Below are positions 8,896 to 14,606 of a DNA stretch of 26,103 nucleotides, one piece after another (the stretch's first letter is position 1; each line of letters opens with the position of its first letter). The position numbers and the translations under genes were made by a program. The DNA is from a virus. The notes beneath the pieces were generated by a model. That model did not search any database, was not told where the DNA came from, and worked only from the letters and a program-made list of their open reading frames with translations. The stretch covers positions 1 to 26,103 of IMG/VR virus record IMGVR_UViG_3300048108_000099. One strand, written 5' to 3'.

Positions 8896-8923
8896 CATCA
8901 TTCCTATTTTCAATGACAATTGA
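8765..8923 (+). CDS. Small conserved-looking cyanophage protein (52 aa)
   Basis: Begins MKYAVVWMRTKKKG and ends DIIPIFNDN, with a DDAAAWEQHI helix between. The sequence reads like a compact beta-alpha-beta miniprotein and matches the style of small cyanophage proteins I have seen; the function is unknown. It overlaps the upstream gene by 131 bases in another frame. Its 3' end overlaps a possible longer start of the next gene. The sequence looks better than that of the overlapped C-terminus, so it is likely real. Confidence 0.65.
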   Translation: MKYAVVWMRTKKKGTSRQQAIFYNLDDAAAWEQHINRTVHAKTDIIPIFNDN

Positions 8924-8927
8924 GCTA

Positions 8928-9128
8928 ATGACTTACACCAAAGAACAATTGATTGATGCACTCGTTCATGAATGGGAGTATCTCTGCCATGATGATTATG
9001 ATCCAGAAGATGATACACCAGAGGAGTATCGTTTGAAGATGGAGTTTCTCAATATTGAAGAACTGATTGAAGAAACATCAACTGGTGAAGGTTACACACT
9101 CGATGAGTTTATGGACAACCATGGGTGA
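8928..9128 (+). CDS. Small acidic conserved cyanophage protein (66 aa)
   Basis: A very acidic protein: MTYTKEQLIDALVHEWEYLC, then a DD/PEDD stretch and an EELIEET helix ending in LDEFMDNHG. Proteins of this pattern recur in cyanomyoviruses without known function. I chose the ATG at 8928; an in-frame ATG at 8913 would add MTIEL and overlap the previous gene by 11 bases. It is the last gene before the first promoter of the AGTG-element type. Confidence 0.7.
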   Translation: MTYTKEQLIDALVHEWEYLCHDDYDPEDDTPEEYRLKMEFLNIEELIEETSTGEGYTLDEFMDNHG

Positions 9129-9138
9129 CAGTTGAGCT

Positions 9139-9182
9139 AGTGTCCACTCGACCCTCCGCATGACCCCCGCACCCCTTATAAT
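9139..9182 (+). promoter_or_regulatory. Early-type promoter with upstream AGTGTCCAC element
   Basis: TATAAT is at 9177-9182, with AGTGTCCAC starting at 9139, exactly 38 bases before it. No good TTGACA lies at the usual -35 place. It drives the gene at 9208, with the predicted start of transcription near 9189. The 38-base spacing is shared with many promoters in this window. Confidence 0.65.
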
Positions 9183-9207
9183 AAAGAGGTCATCAAGGGA
9201 GCACCCA

Positions 9208-9486
9208 ATGCAACTCACTAACTCTGTCTGTATCGTTGACTTCTTCCCTGAAGCATTCATTGCTGAAGCATGTGATGTTCATGGTATTAAAACATGTGTT
9301 AAGCGTTTTGTCAAGCGTGTGACCTTCCCTTCCGATTATGGTAAGGACATGGTATCATGGTCAACTATTACAGCACTGACTTTCTCTCATGAGGTCAACT
9401 CACGTATCGCTGGTGGTGCAGATGTTACTGCATTTCACACTGATAAGTGTCCTGACCGTTACTCTGGTTTCTCCTGTGTCTGCTGA
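9208..9486 (+). CDS. Hypothetical early protein (92 aa)
   Basis: Not recognised. The ATG at 9208 follows a purine-rich AAGGGAG (an acceptable Shine-Dalgarno) and lies downstream of a clear promoter; the upstream in-frame ATG at 9160 would precede the -10 and is rejected. Features include a hydrophobic start (VCIVDFFPEAFIAEAC), basic KRFVKRV, and a cysteine-containing end (CPDRYSGFSCVC). The five cysteines could bind a metal, but no known zinc motif is evident. Confidence 0.65.
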   Translation: MQLTNSVCIVDFFPEAFIAEACDVHGIKTCVKRFVKRVTFPSDYGKDMVSWSTITALTFSHEVNSRIAGGADVTAFHTDKCPDRYSGFSCVC

Positions 9487-9532
9487 GAGGCATCTAGGAG
9501 CGACTGCAACGCCCCTTTAACCTATTATTGCT

Positions 9533-9709
9533 ATGAATACCCGTTCTATGGAACTGACCGTTAATCAGGTCAATTTCATTATTGATATGATGTGGGATAC
9601 AGATCCCAAAGTTAGCGAGAAACTTGCGAGGCAGAATCATGTAGATGATATTCAATTACACGATCAACTTCAACACCAACTTCACAACAATCCTAGAACA
9701 AATGACTAG
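9533..9709 (+). CDS. Small hypothetical protein (58 aa)
   Basis: Reads MNTRSMELTVNQVNFIIDMM and ends HNNPRTND, with a Gln/His-rich second half. Not recognised. A TATTAT lies four bases upstream at 9523-9528 in a CCTATTATT context also seen before the gene at 16042, but here it is too close for normal spacing. The stop overlaps the next ATG (ATGACTAG), which supports a two-gene unit. Confidence 0.55.
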   Translation: MNTRSMELTVNQVNFIIDMMWDTDPKVSEKLARQNHVDDIQLHDQLQHQLHNNPRTND

Positions 9710-9896
9710 CTTCGACACCTTTATTGAAAAAATGGCATCACAACCTGATGTTATCGCCGCTGTTGCTAAGAGCAACCGAGAATGGGAGGAAGCAGCAGCA
9801 GCAGAATTAGAAATCACTGTAGACGAACTCCTGTCTCAGTTGAACAGTCGTGTGACAAATGGCAAACTGCCACACCAGAGGATGCACGGTCACTGA
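9702..9896 (+). CDS. Small helical acidic protein (64 aa)
   Basis: Not recognised. The ATG at 9702 overlaps the stop of the preceding gene by eight bases; an earlier in-frame start at 9645 lies inside that gene and is rejected. The chain is helical: SFDTFIEKMASQPDVIAAV, then EEAAAAELEITVDELLSQL, ending in a His-rich tail. Its 3' end contains the ACTGCCAC element and spacer of the next promoter. Confidence 0.6.
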   Translation: MTSFDTFIEKMASQPDVIAAVAKSNREWEEAAAAELEITVDELLSQLNSRVTNGKLPHQRMHGH

Positions 9897-9909
9897 TTGA
9901 CCCTATAAT
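9866..9909 (+). promoter_or_regulatory. Early-type promoter with upstream ACTGCCAC element
   Basis: TATAAT is at 9904-9909 in the context CCCTATAATAAGGACATC, with ACTGCCAC starting at 9866, exactly 38 bases before it. The -35 region is poor. It serves the gene at 9934; the predicted start of transcription is near 9916. Confidence 0.65.
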
Positions 9910-9933
9910 AAGGACATCAAGAGGACACCACCC

Positions 9934-10149
9934 ATGCCTAACGCTTACGAGATCAGCATCTGCAACGAAGATCTGACCACTAGCATTTTCTATATCACTC
10001 GCCGTCCTACCAAGTCACTGCGCGGTCTCAACCGTCAGCACAACAATGTGGTGAATGATGTGGTTAATTCTATTCGTGAAGTGCGTGGATGGCGTCGTCT
10101 CACTGTTAAGCGTGTGCCACTTGCAGAAGTTGCACAAGGTAGCGTGTAA
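9934..10149 (+). CDS. Hypothetical basic early protein (71 aa)
   Basis: Not recognised. The N-terminal half has beta-strand character (YEISICNEDLTTSIFYITRR) and the second half is helical and basic (DVVNSIREVRGWRRLTVKRV), so nucleic-acid contact is possible but unproven. The leader between promoter and ATG is CA-rich with an AAGAGGA patch. Its last codons contain the upstream element of the following promoter. Confidence 0.65.
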   Translation: MPNAYEISICNEDLTTSIFYITRRPTKSLRGLNRQHNNVVNDVVNSIREVRGWRRLTVKRVPLAEVAQGSV

Positions 10150-10171
10150 TCGCTTCCTACCTTGCTATACT
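10128..10171 (+). promoter_or_regulatory. Early-type promoter with upstream AGTTGCAC element
   Basis: TATACT is at 10166-10171, with AGTTGCAC starting at 10128, exactly 38 bases before it and inside the end of the upstream gene. It serves the gene at 10195 through a CA-rich leader without a Shine-Dalgarno sequence. Confidence 0.55.
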
Positions 10172-10194
10172 AAGTACATCAACACAAAAGACAC

Positions 10195-10647
10195 ATGACC
10201 ACATCTTCCTTCGCTGACTTCGCTGCCACTGCTCAAGATAGAGCAGACGACGCGGCAAATGTATATCATTACACTGAGATTCTCTGTGAAGCACTCGTTC
10301 AAAACTTCATTGAGTACAATACACACTCTATGAAGCGCAGCGCCCTCACTGCAGAAACAAAATCAGAAGCAGAATACTACACTAATCGCGCTAAGGAGAT
10401 TGCTGAGAAACCTGACTACAGCTTCACCATTGAAACTGGACGTAAGTATCTCAAGGTCATCATGAATGATTGTACTGGTAGCAGTAGTGTCCATGCATTT
10501 GTTGACAAAAAGACTGGTGAACTCTACAAACCAGCAGGATGGCGTGCTCCTGCAAAGCATGTCCGTGGTAATCTGCTAGATTCCGCTAGTAGGGAAGATG
10601 TTTTGAGTCGCTGCGACTGGGCGGGTGGGTATCTCTACTTGCGTTGA
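10195..10647 (+). CDS. Conserved phage protein (150 aa), SVHAFVDKKTG family
   Basis: A widespread but uncharacterised phage family recognisable by the central block SSVHAFVDKKTGELYKPAGW followed by APAKHVRGNL. The N-terminal half is helical and precedes a RKYLKVIM strand. I know of no established function. The ATG lies 23 bases after the -10 box. It is followed closely by a sigma70-like promoter that starts inside its stop region, so it forms its own transcription unit. Confidence 0.75.
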   Translation: MTTSSFADFAATAQDRADDAANVYHYTEILCEALVQNFIEYNTHSMKRSALTAETKSEAEYYTNRAKEIAEKPDYSFTIETGRKYLKVIMNDCTGSSSVHAFVDKKTGELYKPAGWRAPAKHVRGNLLDSASREDVLSRCDWAGGYLYLR

Positions 10648-10672
10648 CACCCAACCCATTATACATTATACT
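10644..10672 (+). promoter_or_regulatory. Strong sigma70-type promoter (TTGACA, 17 bases, TATACT)
   Basis: TTGACA at 10644-10649 and TATACT at 10667-10672 are separated by exactly 17 bases, the classical host housekeeping form. Unlike most promoters here it has a full -35 and no AGTG-type element at 38 bases. It drives the three coupled genes beginning at 10699. Confidence 0.75.
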
Positions 10673-10698
10673 ACATAGGTCACCCTGCTTTTAATCTC

Positions 10699-10929
10699 AT
10701 GTCTTCTCCTAATTTCTATCTCGTTGCCGAAGGTAACGCTTATGCATTAGATGATGACGGCACTCCATATGGTGCTGCTGTATTCCAAGATGGTTCTGTC
10801 GATTGGGACAACTCCTTCGATCTAGAACCAGATGAGGATGATATTGAGTATGTTGCACACATGTGCCAACTCCTTGTACAAGCACAAGGATTAACTATTG
10901 AACACAACAACGAGGTCTTTGTTAAATGA
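10699..10929 (+). CDS. Acidic hypothetical protein (76 aa)
   Basis: Not recognised. A strongly acidic protein: NFYLVAEGNAYALDDDGTPY, then a DLEPDEDDIEYV stretch. Small acidic early proteins of phages often bind host proteins or mimic DNA, but nothing here proves that. It is first in a unit of three genes joined by ATGA overlaps behind a strong sigma70-type promoter. Confidence 0.68.
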   Translation: MSSPNFYLVAEGNAYALDDDGTPYGAAVFQDGSVDWDNSFDLEPDEDDIEYVAHMCQLLVQAQGLTIEHNNEVFVK

Positions 10930-11183
10930 GTAAACCAAACCCACTAGCTGAGTATATCACCACGCTAGTTGAACCATTCTCGAATCGTCACACACGAGGT
11001 GAGTATACTATTTCAGTTGCTCCTCGTGCTGATCTGGATGATGAAGGTGTCGAACGGTATTGGCGAGCATTCTCTAAGTTTCCTAACGATTTTGCCTCAG
11101 CACTCAACCGTATGCTGCCTAAGGATGTAGAATTCATCCAGTACGATCACCTGTCCAACACACTTACTCTCATCAAAAAATGA
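10926..11183 (+). CDS. Hypothetical protein (85 aa)
   Basis: Not recognised. It overlaps the previous stop as ATGA and likewise the next start, so translation is coupled. It has a mixed alpha/beta pattern, with TRGEYTISVAPRADL followed by a helix (FASALNRMLP) and a C-terminal strand (NTLTLIKK). Second gene of the 10699 unit. Confidence 0.68.
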   Translation: MSKPNPLAEYITTLVEPFSNRHTRGEYTISVAPRADLDDEGVERYWRAFSKFPNDFASALNRMLPKDVEFIQYDHLSNTLTLIKK

Positions 11184-11407
11184 ACAACGAAGACGTACTC
11201 CGCATTTCCCAGCAACGTGATGACATTTATGATTGGGTAGTAGAACGTTTCAGGTATTTCATGGAGAACGATGAAATTGACAATGCGCTATGCCTTGCTG
11301 ATGAGTTCTTTGAATGGATGGACCCTGATCAACTAGATAACGAGCAGACATTATTCACTAACGAGGATGAACTCAAAGAACGATTCCTTGAAATCACAGA
11401 AGGTTGA
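11180..11407 (+). CDS. Acidic helical hypothetical protein (75 aa)
   Basis: Not recognised. Almost entirely helical and acidic, with aromatic pairs (IYDWVVERFRYFM, then LADEFFEWMD). Third gene of the coupled unit that starts at 10699. Confidence 0.65.
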   Translation: MNNEDVLRISQQRDDIYDWVVERFRYFMENDEIDNALCLADEFFEWMDPDQLDNEQTLFTNEDELKERFLEITEG

Positions 11408-11414
11408 TGACACC

Positions 11415-11528
11415 ATGAAGACATTGATACTTGATTATATCAATCAGAGTAACAATGGTAACCATGCTCAAGCAGAAGTCATCCTACACAAAATTAATAT
11501 GATGAGGAAGCTAACTGATGACAGTTAA
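11415..11528 (+). CDS. Very small hypothetical protein (37 aa)
   Basis: An ATG seven bases after the upstream stop opens a 37-codon frame, MKTLILDYINQSNNGNHAQ, ending KLTDDS. It fills an otherwise empty gap and overlaps the next ATG by 11 bases, as other gene pairs here do. Too short to recognise; it may be a translational coupler for the oxygenase. Confidence 0.45.
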   Translation: MKTLILDYINQSNNGNHAQAEVILHKINMMRKLTDDS

Positions 11529-12096
11529 TTGTATTTCAGCGTTCCCCTCTCCCATTCTACAATTTGGTGTGTCCGACTTTGCTGATCAACGTCAGCAGAT
11601 GGTGGATAACATTTACTCTGTGATGGAAACAACTGAGTCTGTCAGTCTATCAAACGAAGGTGGATGGCAGTCTCCAACTCAAGAACCACAACCAAAGGTG
11701 CTGTTTGAGAGTGTCAATGATATTATGACACAATTTCTTAATGAAGAACTACAGTACAGTATTGGTAATGTGTGGTATAATGTGAATACTGAAGGTTCAT
11801 TCAATCATAAGCATACTCATCCAGGATGTGATCTTGCTGCTGTATTCTATGTGAAAGTTCCTGAAGGTGATTGTGGTAGGCTTGAGATTGAGAATCCAAA
11901 CTACTTCAATCAAGTTAAACTACTAGATGCGATGAAACCAGACATCAAGGAGAGTATGATCGCGTTCACTTCTATGTGGTTTAATCCTATAGAAGGAACT
12001 GGTCTCATCTTCCCATCTAATCTAGTACATCGTGTATCAAAGAACAACACTCAAGAAGACAGGATTAGTATTTCATGGAACATGCACGTCAATTAA
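11518..12096 (+). CDS. 2-oxoglutarate/Fe(II) oxygenase, second type (192 aa)
   Basis: Belongs to the phage oxygenase group with an HxH-type proximal site. H99 and H101 lie in NHKHTHPGCDLAAVFYV, followed by the PEGDCGRLEIENP strand region, a distal H171 in FPSNLVHRV and R182 near the end (DRISISWNMH). These spacings fit iron ligands plus the cosubstrate arginine of the double-stranded beta-helix fold. It differs clearly from the oxygenase at 5628 and is closer to the one at 19121. The substrate is unknown. It overlaps the next start as TAATG, linking it to a secreted HEXXH protein. Confidence 0.8.
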   Translation: MTVNCISAFPSPILQFGVSDFADQRQQMVDNIYSVMETTESVSLSNEGGWQSPTQEPQPKVLFESVNDIMTQFLNEELQYSIGNVWYNVNTEGSFNHKHTHPGCDLAAVFYVKVPEGDCGRLEIENPNYFNQVKLLDAMKPDIKESMIAFTSMWFNPIEGTGLIFPSNLVHRVSKNNTQEDRISISWNMHVN

Positions 12097-12764
12097 TGCG
12101 GCAAATGATTGCTGCTGGGTTATGTTTAGGATTGTCAGGTGTAGCACTAGCTAATGAAGACAAGATCACGCAAGGGTTTAAATCATACGACGCCATGGGT
12201 TGTATGTTATTGCGTGAGTGTAAAGAGGATGTTGATGAAGTCTTCACTCTATTAGATATCTCAAATGAGTATCCGAATACAGAAGCATACACACAACACT
12301 CAGAAGAATTCAACACGATGTTGATGACACTGAATCAAATCGGTGTCAAGGTATTCCTTGCTGATTCAAAGTATTTCCCTCGTACACATCGTGGTGTCTA
12401 TCACACAGTCAGTAACAACTTCTACTTGAATCGTGATTGGATGGGTGATCCTGGTACACTGATGATGTTAATGAGACACGAAGGATGGCACGCTGCACAG
12501 GATTGTATGGCGGGAACAATTGATAATAGTATGATTGCTATTATTATGCCAGAGGATGAAGTTCCTATGCTATGGCGTGTCATGGCAGAGCGTACATATC
12601 CTGAGAATGCAGTACCATGGGAAGCAGAAGCACAATGGGCGGGTAGAACTGAACATATGACTATGAAAGCACTTCAAGCTTGTGCAAAGGGTGAAATGTG
12701 GACAGTTTATGAACCGACACCTATGACTCGTGAATGGTTGGAGATCAATGGATATATCAAATAA
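12096..12764 (+). CDS. Secreted HEXXH zinc-metallopeptidase-like protein (222 aa)
   Basis: Residues 1-19 form a signal peptide (short basic start, hydrophobic core AAGLCLGLSG, then ALA before NE), so the mature protein should leave the cytoplasm. Residues 128-132 read HEGWH, a perfect HEXXH zinc-protease motif in the helix LMMLMRHEGWHAAQD. E176 or E178 in PWEAEAQW, about 45 residues on, could be the third ligand as in gluzincins. Four cysteines (36, 42, 137, 196) could form disulfides. I chose the ATG at 12096, which overlaps the upstream stop as TAATG and begins the signal peptide; an ATG at 12075 would spoil it. Target unknown; periplasmic or envelope action is inferred. Confidence 0.65.
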   Translation: MRQMIAAGLCLGLSGVALANEDKITQGFKSYDAMGCMLLRECKEDVDEVFTLLDISNEYPNTEAYTQHSEEFNTMLMTLNQIGVKVFLADSKYFPRTHRGVYHTVSNNFYLNRDWMGDPGTLMMLMRHEGWHAAQDCMAGTIDNSMIAIIMPEDEVPMLWRVMAERTYPENAVPWEAEAQWAGRTEHMTMKALQACAKGEMWTVYEPTPMTREWLEINGYIK

Positions 12765-13023
12765 GCAAAAACTCATTGTACTTACTCACAAATATGGTTC
12801 AGAAAACGACCTCTACGTTGAAATCCCGCAAACCATCCGCGAAGAACTCGACTGGAAAGAAGGTGACACGCTCATCTGGGAAATCAAAGGCGACAACAGT
12901 ATCGTCATTAGAAAAGAACTTAGCGTCTCTGAATACAAAGAGCAAGCAATCAGGGAACACATCGAAGACCAAGACTTCGACTCGTACTACGACTGGATCT
13001 ACCAAAGCTGCTTCGAGTCGTAA
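12748..13023 (+). CDS. AbrB/MazE-type swapped-hairpin protein (91 aa)
   Basis: Residues 21-57 show the swapped-hairpin DNA-binding pattern: DLYVEIPQTIREELDWKEGD, then TLIWEIKGDNSIVIRK. Known members are transcription regulators or antitoxins; no toxin gene is seen beside it. The C-terminal 30 residues are acidic and aromatic. The start at 12748 overlaps the end of the HEXXH gene by 17 bases. Codon use favours C-ending codons (ATC, GAC, CGC), unlike the AT-rich neighbours, which suggests recent acquisition. Its 3' end runs into the presumed 5' end of the next gene. Confidence 0.7.
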   Translation: MDISNKQKLIVLTHKYGSENDLYVEIPQTIREELDWKEGDTLIWEIKGDNSIVIRKELSVSEYKEQAIREHIEDQDFDSYYDWIYQSCFES

Positions 13024-13036
13024 GAAAGATCGTGGT

Positions 13037-13273
13037 GTGAAACACACACGTTGTAAGGATAAGAGTTTGTTCCCACATTATTCTATGCCATGGCGTATGG
13101 AGCCACGTACAGGTAAATTTAACCTGAGTTGGTATATGTGTTTTGATCATGCAGTAGATCAGATTGAACGTCAACACTTACAACCAAAGGATTACAAACT
13201 ACAATGTTATACGTCCGTCCCTATCACTGATCCATTAACTGGTTCAGTCCGAACTCAACGCTATGTTACCTAA
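13037..13273 (+). CDS. Hypothetical protein (about 79 aa) with an unclear start
   Basis: Protein-like sequence begins near nucleotide 13010 (SSRKKDRGVKHTRCKDKSLF) and continues through PHYSMPWRMEPRTGKFNLSW to QRYVT. The frame is open far upstream, but there it only shadows the AbrB-fold gene in a Lys/Thr-rich way. No ATG exists at the natural beginning; GTG at 13037 or ATG at 13085 are the usable starts. The ancestral start may have been lost when the AbrB gene was inserted. The function is not recognised. Confidence 0.5.
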   Translation: MKHTRCKDKSLFPHYSMPWRMEPRTGKFNLSWYMCFDHAVDQIERQHLQPKDYKLQCYTSVPITDPLTGSVRTQRYVT

Positions 13274-13424
13274 AGTTATTGTGCAACAAGATACAAAAGA
13301 ACAACTCATTGAAGCATTAGAACATGTCCTGAATGTTAAGTGTCAGACTGTATACATCCTGAATTCTCAGGGTATTGAAACAGTTCGATATCAGTTTACT
13401 GTACCACTTGCAAACAAGGATTGA
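13263..13424 (+). CDS. Small hypothetical protein (53 aa)
   Basis: Begins MLPKVIVQQDTKEQLIEALE and ends TVPLANKD. A neat alpha/beta alternation (strand, helix LIEALEHVLN, strands TVYILNS and TVRYQFTV) makes it a believable miniprotein. It overlaps the upstream gene by 11 bases in a different frame. The function is not recognised. Confidence 0.62.
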   Translation: MLPKVIVQQDTKEQLIEALEHVLNVKCQTVYILNSQGIETVRYQFTVPLANKD

Positions 13425-13428
13425 TTTG

Positions 13429-13437
13429 TGGTATAAT
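13429..13437 (+). promoter_or_regulatory. Extended -10 promoter (TGGTATAAT)
   Basis: TGGTATAAT just after the upstream stop is a perfect extended -10 form, which can work without a -35. The predicted start near 13444 gives a short leader to the ATG at 13466. It probably drives the coupled chain of tiny genes to 14308. Confidence 0.55.
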
Positions 13438-13465
13438 TAGATGTGAACTCAACTACATTACGACC

Positions 13466-13588
13466 ATGGATAACGAAGAGTTAATGCAAGAAATGGAAGT
13501 ACAAGAACAATTTGAACAAGAACATTTCGGTGTGATAGAATATGATGATGCATATTCAGTAGAAATTGATTACACAACACAATCATGA
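13466..13588 (+). CDS. Very small acidic protein (40 aa)
   Basis: Starts MDNEELMQEMEVQEQFEQEH: an acidic Gln/Glu-rich helix, then a Tyr-rich strand (VIEYDDAYSVEIDY). First gene after an extended -10 promoter; the stop overlaps the next ATG (ATGA). Not recognised. Confidence 0.5.
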   Translation: MDNEELMQEMEVQEQFEQEHFGVIEYDDAYSVEIDYTTQS

Positions 13589-13725
13589 GACTTACACCAG
13601 AAGAATGTGAATACTTGATCCTATGCCTCAATAGGACAACTGAATTCACTAAAGCTACTCATCGTAATACTCATAATGAAGTTGATAGGAAACTTAAGGA
13701 CTTCTTATACAAACTGAAATCATGA
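13585..13725 (+). CDS. Very small basic protein (46 aa)
   Basis: Starts MRLTPEECEYLILCLNRTTE and ends DFLYKLKS; helical with two cysteines and a net positive charge. It is coupled by ATGA overlaps on both sides, which supports reality despite the small size. Not recognised. Confidence 0.52.
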   Translation: MRLTPEECEYLILCLNRTTEFTKATHRNTHNEVDRKLKDFLYKLKS

Positions 13726-13808
13726 ACAATTATGCACTTGAAATACTATTCTGGGTCATACTCGGATGTTATGTTGTATACCTATGGGAAGAACGCAAAT
13801 CGCATTAA
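13722..13808 (+). CDS. Tiny single-pass membrane protein (28 aa)
   Basis: One hydrophobic segment, LEILFWVILGCYVVYLW, flanked by an uncharged start and a charged end (EERKSH), so a single membrane helix with the C-terminus probably inside. It follows its neighbour as an ATGA overlap. Phages often hide tiny membrane proteins in such runs; superinfection exclusion or envelope effects are possible but unproven. Confidence 0.5.
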   Translation: MNNYALEILFWVILGCYVVYLWEERKSH

Positions 13809-13993
13809 TTGACTACTATGAGTTTAATAGTAGACCACACACACCAACTAACTTCCTACTACTCATAAGTGATCTCGAAGGATCATACCAAAATCTTAAA
13901 TACATGGGATTTAAAGATGACATGGACACACTCAATGAAATCAAACAACGTTACTACAAACTGTACTTCAAAGCAAAAAAGAATGTCAAGTGA
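13784..13993 (+). CDS. Small hypothetical protein (69 aa)
   Basis: Begins MGRTQIALIDYYEFNSRPHT, continues through a helix with SDLEGSYQNLKYMG, and ends in a basic Lys-rich helix (YYKLYFKAKKNVK). The ATG at 13784 was preferred to an earlier in-frame one at 13766 to limit the overlap with the membrane protein gene to 25 bases. Not recognised. Confidence 0.58.
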   Translation: MGRTQIALIDYYEFNSRPHTPTNFLLLISDLEGSYQNLKYMGFKDDMDTLNEIKQRYYKLYFKAKKNVK

Positions 13994-14093
13994 ACTATTG
14001 CTACGCATATACATGAATGCTAAAACTATAGCTGCTAACAACAAACAACCACGTCCAGTACGTACTCATTACAACGTTGATTCATTCGGATGA
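13983..14093 (+). CDS. Very small basic protein (36 aa)
   Basis: Starts MSSELLLRIYMNAKTIAANN and ends HYNVDSFG. It overlaps the previous gene by 11 bases and the next as ATGA, giving a coupled chain. Too short to recognise. Confidence 0.48.
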   Translation: MSSELLLRIYMNAKTIAANNKQPRPVRTHYNVDSFG

Positions 14094-14308
14094 CTCCTAC
14101 AATTAAAGAATCAGATTGGTTCACTAGTACATCAAACGAACCATACGATAGACACTTCTACATTGCTAACTATCCTGATGATAGGTCCTATGCATTTGAA
14201 GACTACGAACATCTCAGAGCACATTGGTTTCAACAAGCAGACACACATAATGCTACCGTAAGTGTCATGGATATGCAACAACATAGTACAACAAAGGGTT
14301 TTGGTTAA
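14090..14308 (+). CDS. Hypothetical protein (72 aa)
   Basis: Begins MTPTIKESDWFTSTSNEPYD; rich in aromatic residues and histidine (DRHFYIANYPDD, then HLRAHWFQQADTH), probably a small alpha/beta protein. Last gene of the coupled chain before a long non-coding region. Not recognised. Confidence 0.62.
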   Translation: MTPTIKESDWFTSTSNEPYDRHFYIANYPDDRSYAFEDYEHLRAHWFQQADTHNATVSVMDMQQHSTTKGFG

Positions 14309-14376
14309 CACCCATTGCTATTGATTCTCAACAAGGTTTTCAGAGGTGCTTGCGCGTCAGTCATACCAATGGTTCT

Positions 14377-14406
14377 CAATAAGAGTTCTTATTGATAATC
14401 AATAAG
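14377..14406. repeat. Two overlapping palindromes, one like a Fur box
   Basis: CAATAAGA and TCTTATTG flank GT (14377-14394). The second arm also takes part in the perfect 19-bp palindrome CTTATTGATAATCAATAAG (14388-14406). The latter agrees with the bacterial Fur box GATAATGATAATCATTATC at 13 of 19 positions, including the core TGATAATCA. It could be an operator for a host or phage regulator. Confidence 0.6.
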
Positions 14407-14437
14407 TAATAAAAGGTTAATTAAATGGGGTGTAGGT

Positions 14438-14470
14438 ACTGTGAAGATACTGTGAAGATACTCTGGAGAC
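14438..14470. repeat. Three tandem 11-bp units
   Basis: ACTGTGAAGAT occurs twice exactly, followed by ACTCTGGAGAC as a diverged third unit. The 11-bp period places each unit on the same face of the DNA, as in Pho-box-type tandem sites. A true Pho box cannot be claimed from sequence alone. Confidence 0.65.
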
Positions 14471-14524
14471 GCTACCTTAGCCTGCTACCTACCGAAAGTC
14501 AAGGAGAAGTGTGCCAGTTCTTTT

Positions 14525-14579
14525 AGTGGCACAATAACCCTCAGAAACACTTGCAAATCCCTCAGCGGTCTGTTATAAT
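14525..14579 (+). promoter_or_regulatory. Strong promoter with AGTGGCAC element one turn further upstream
   Basis: TTGCAA (14551-14556), 17 bases, TATAAT (14574-14579). The -10 lies in the palindrome CTGTTATAATAACAG (14570-14584), an operator-like arrangement. AGTGGCAC starts at 14525, 49 bases before the -10, eleven more than at the other promoters. Transcription should begin near 14586 and run into the long hairpin before the gene at 14707. Confidence 0.7.
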
Positions 14580-14606
14580 AACAGTATGGTTCTCCAAAAG
14601 ACTCGG

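Noticed and set aside
12734-13036. Long open frame overlapping the AbrB-like gene, continuing into the gene at 13037
   Set aside because: The upstream part is Lys/Thr/Ser-rich low-complexity sequence that mirrors the AbrB gene's codons; only the part after about 13010 looks like protein.
14438-14470. CRISPR-like array
   Set aside because: The repeats are 11 bases long and directly adjacent with no spacers, so this is a tandem repeat.
14509-14526. AAGGAG followed by GTG and a five-residue frame in the non-coding region
   Set aside because: A leader peptide this short with a GTG start is likely chance, and the bases are better explained by the GTGCCA/TGGCAC dyad.
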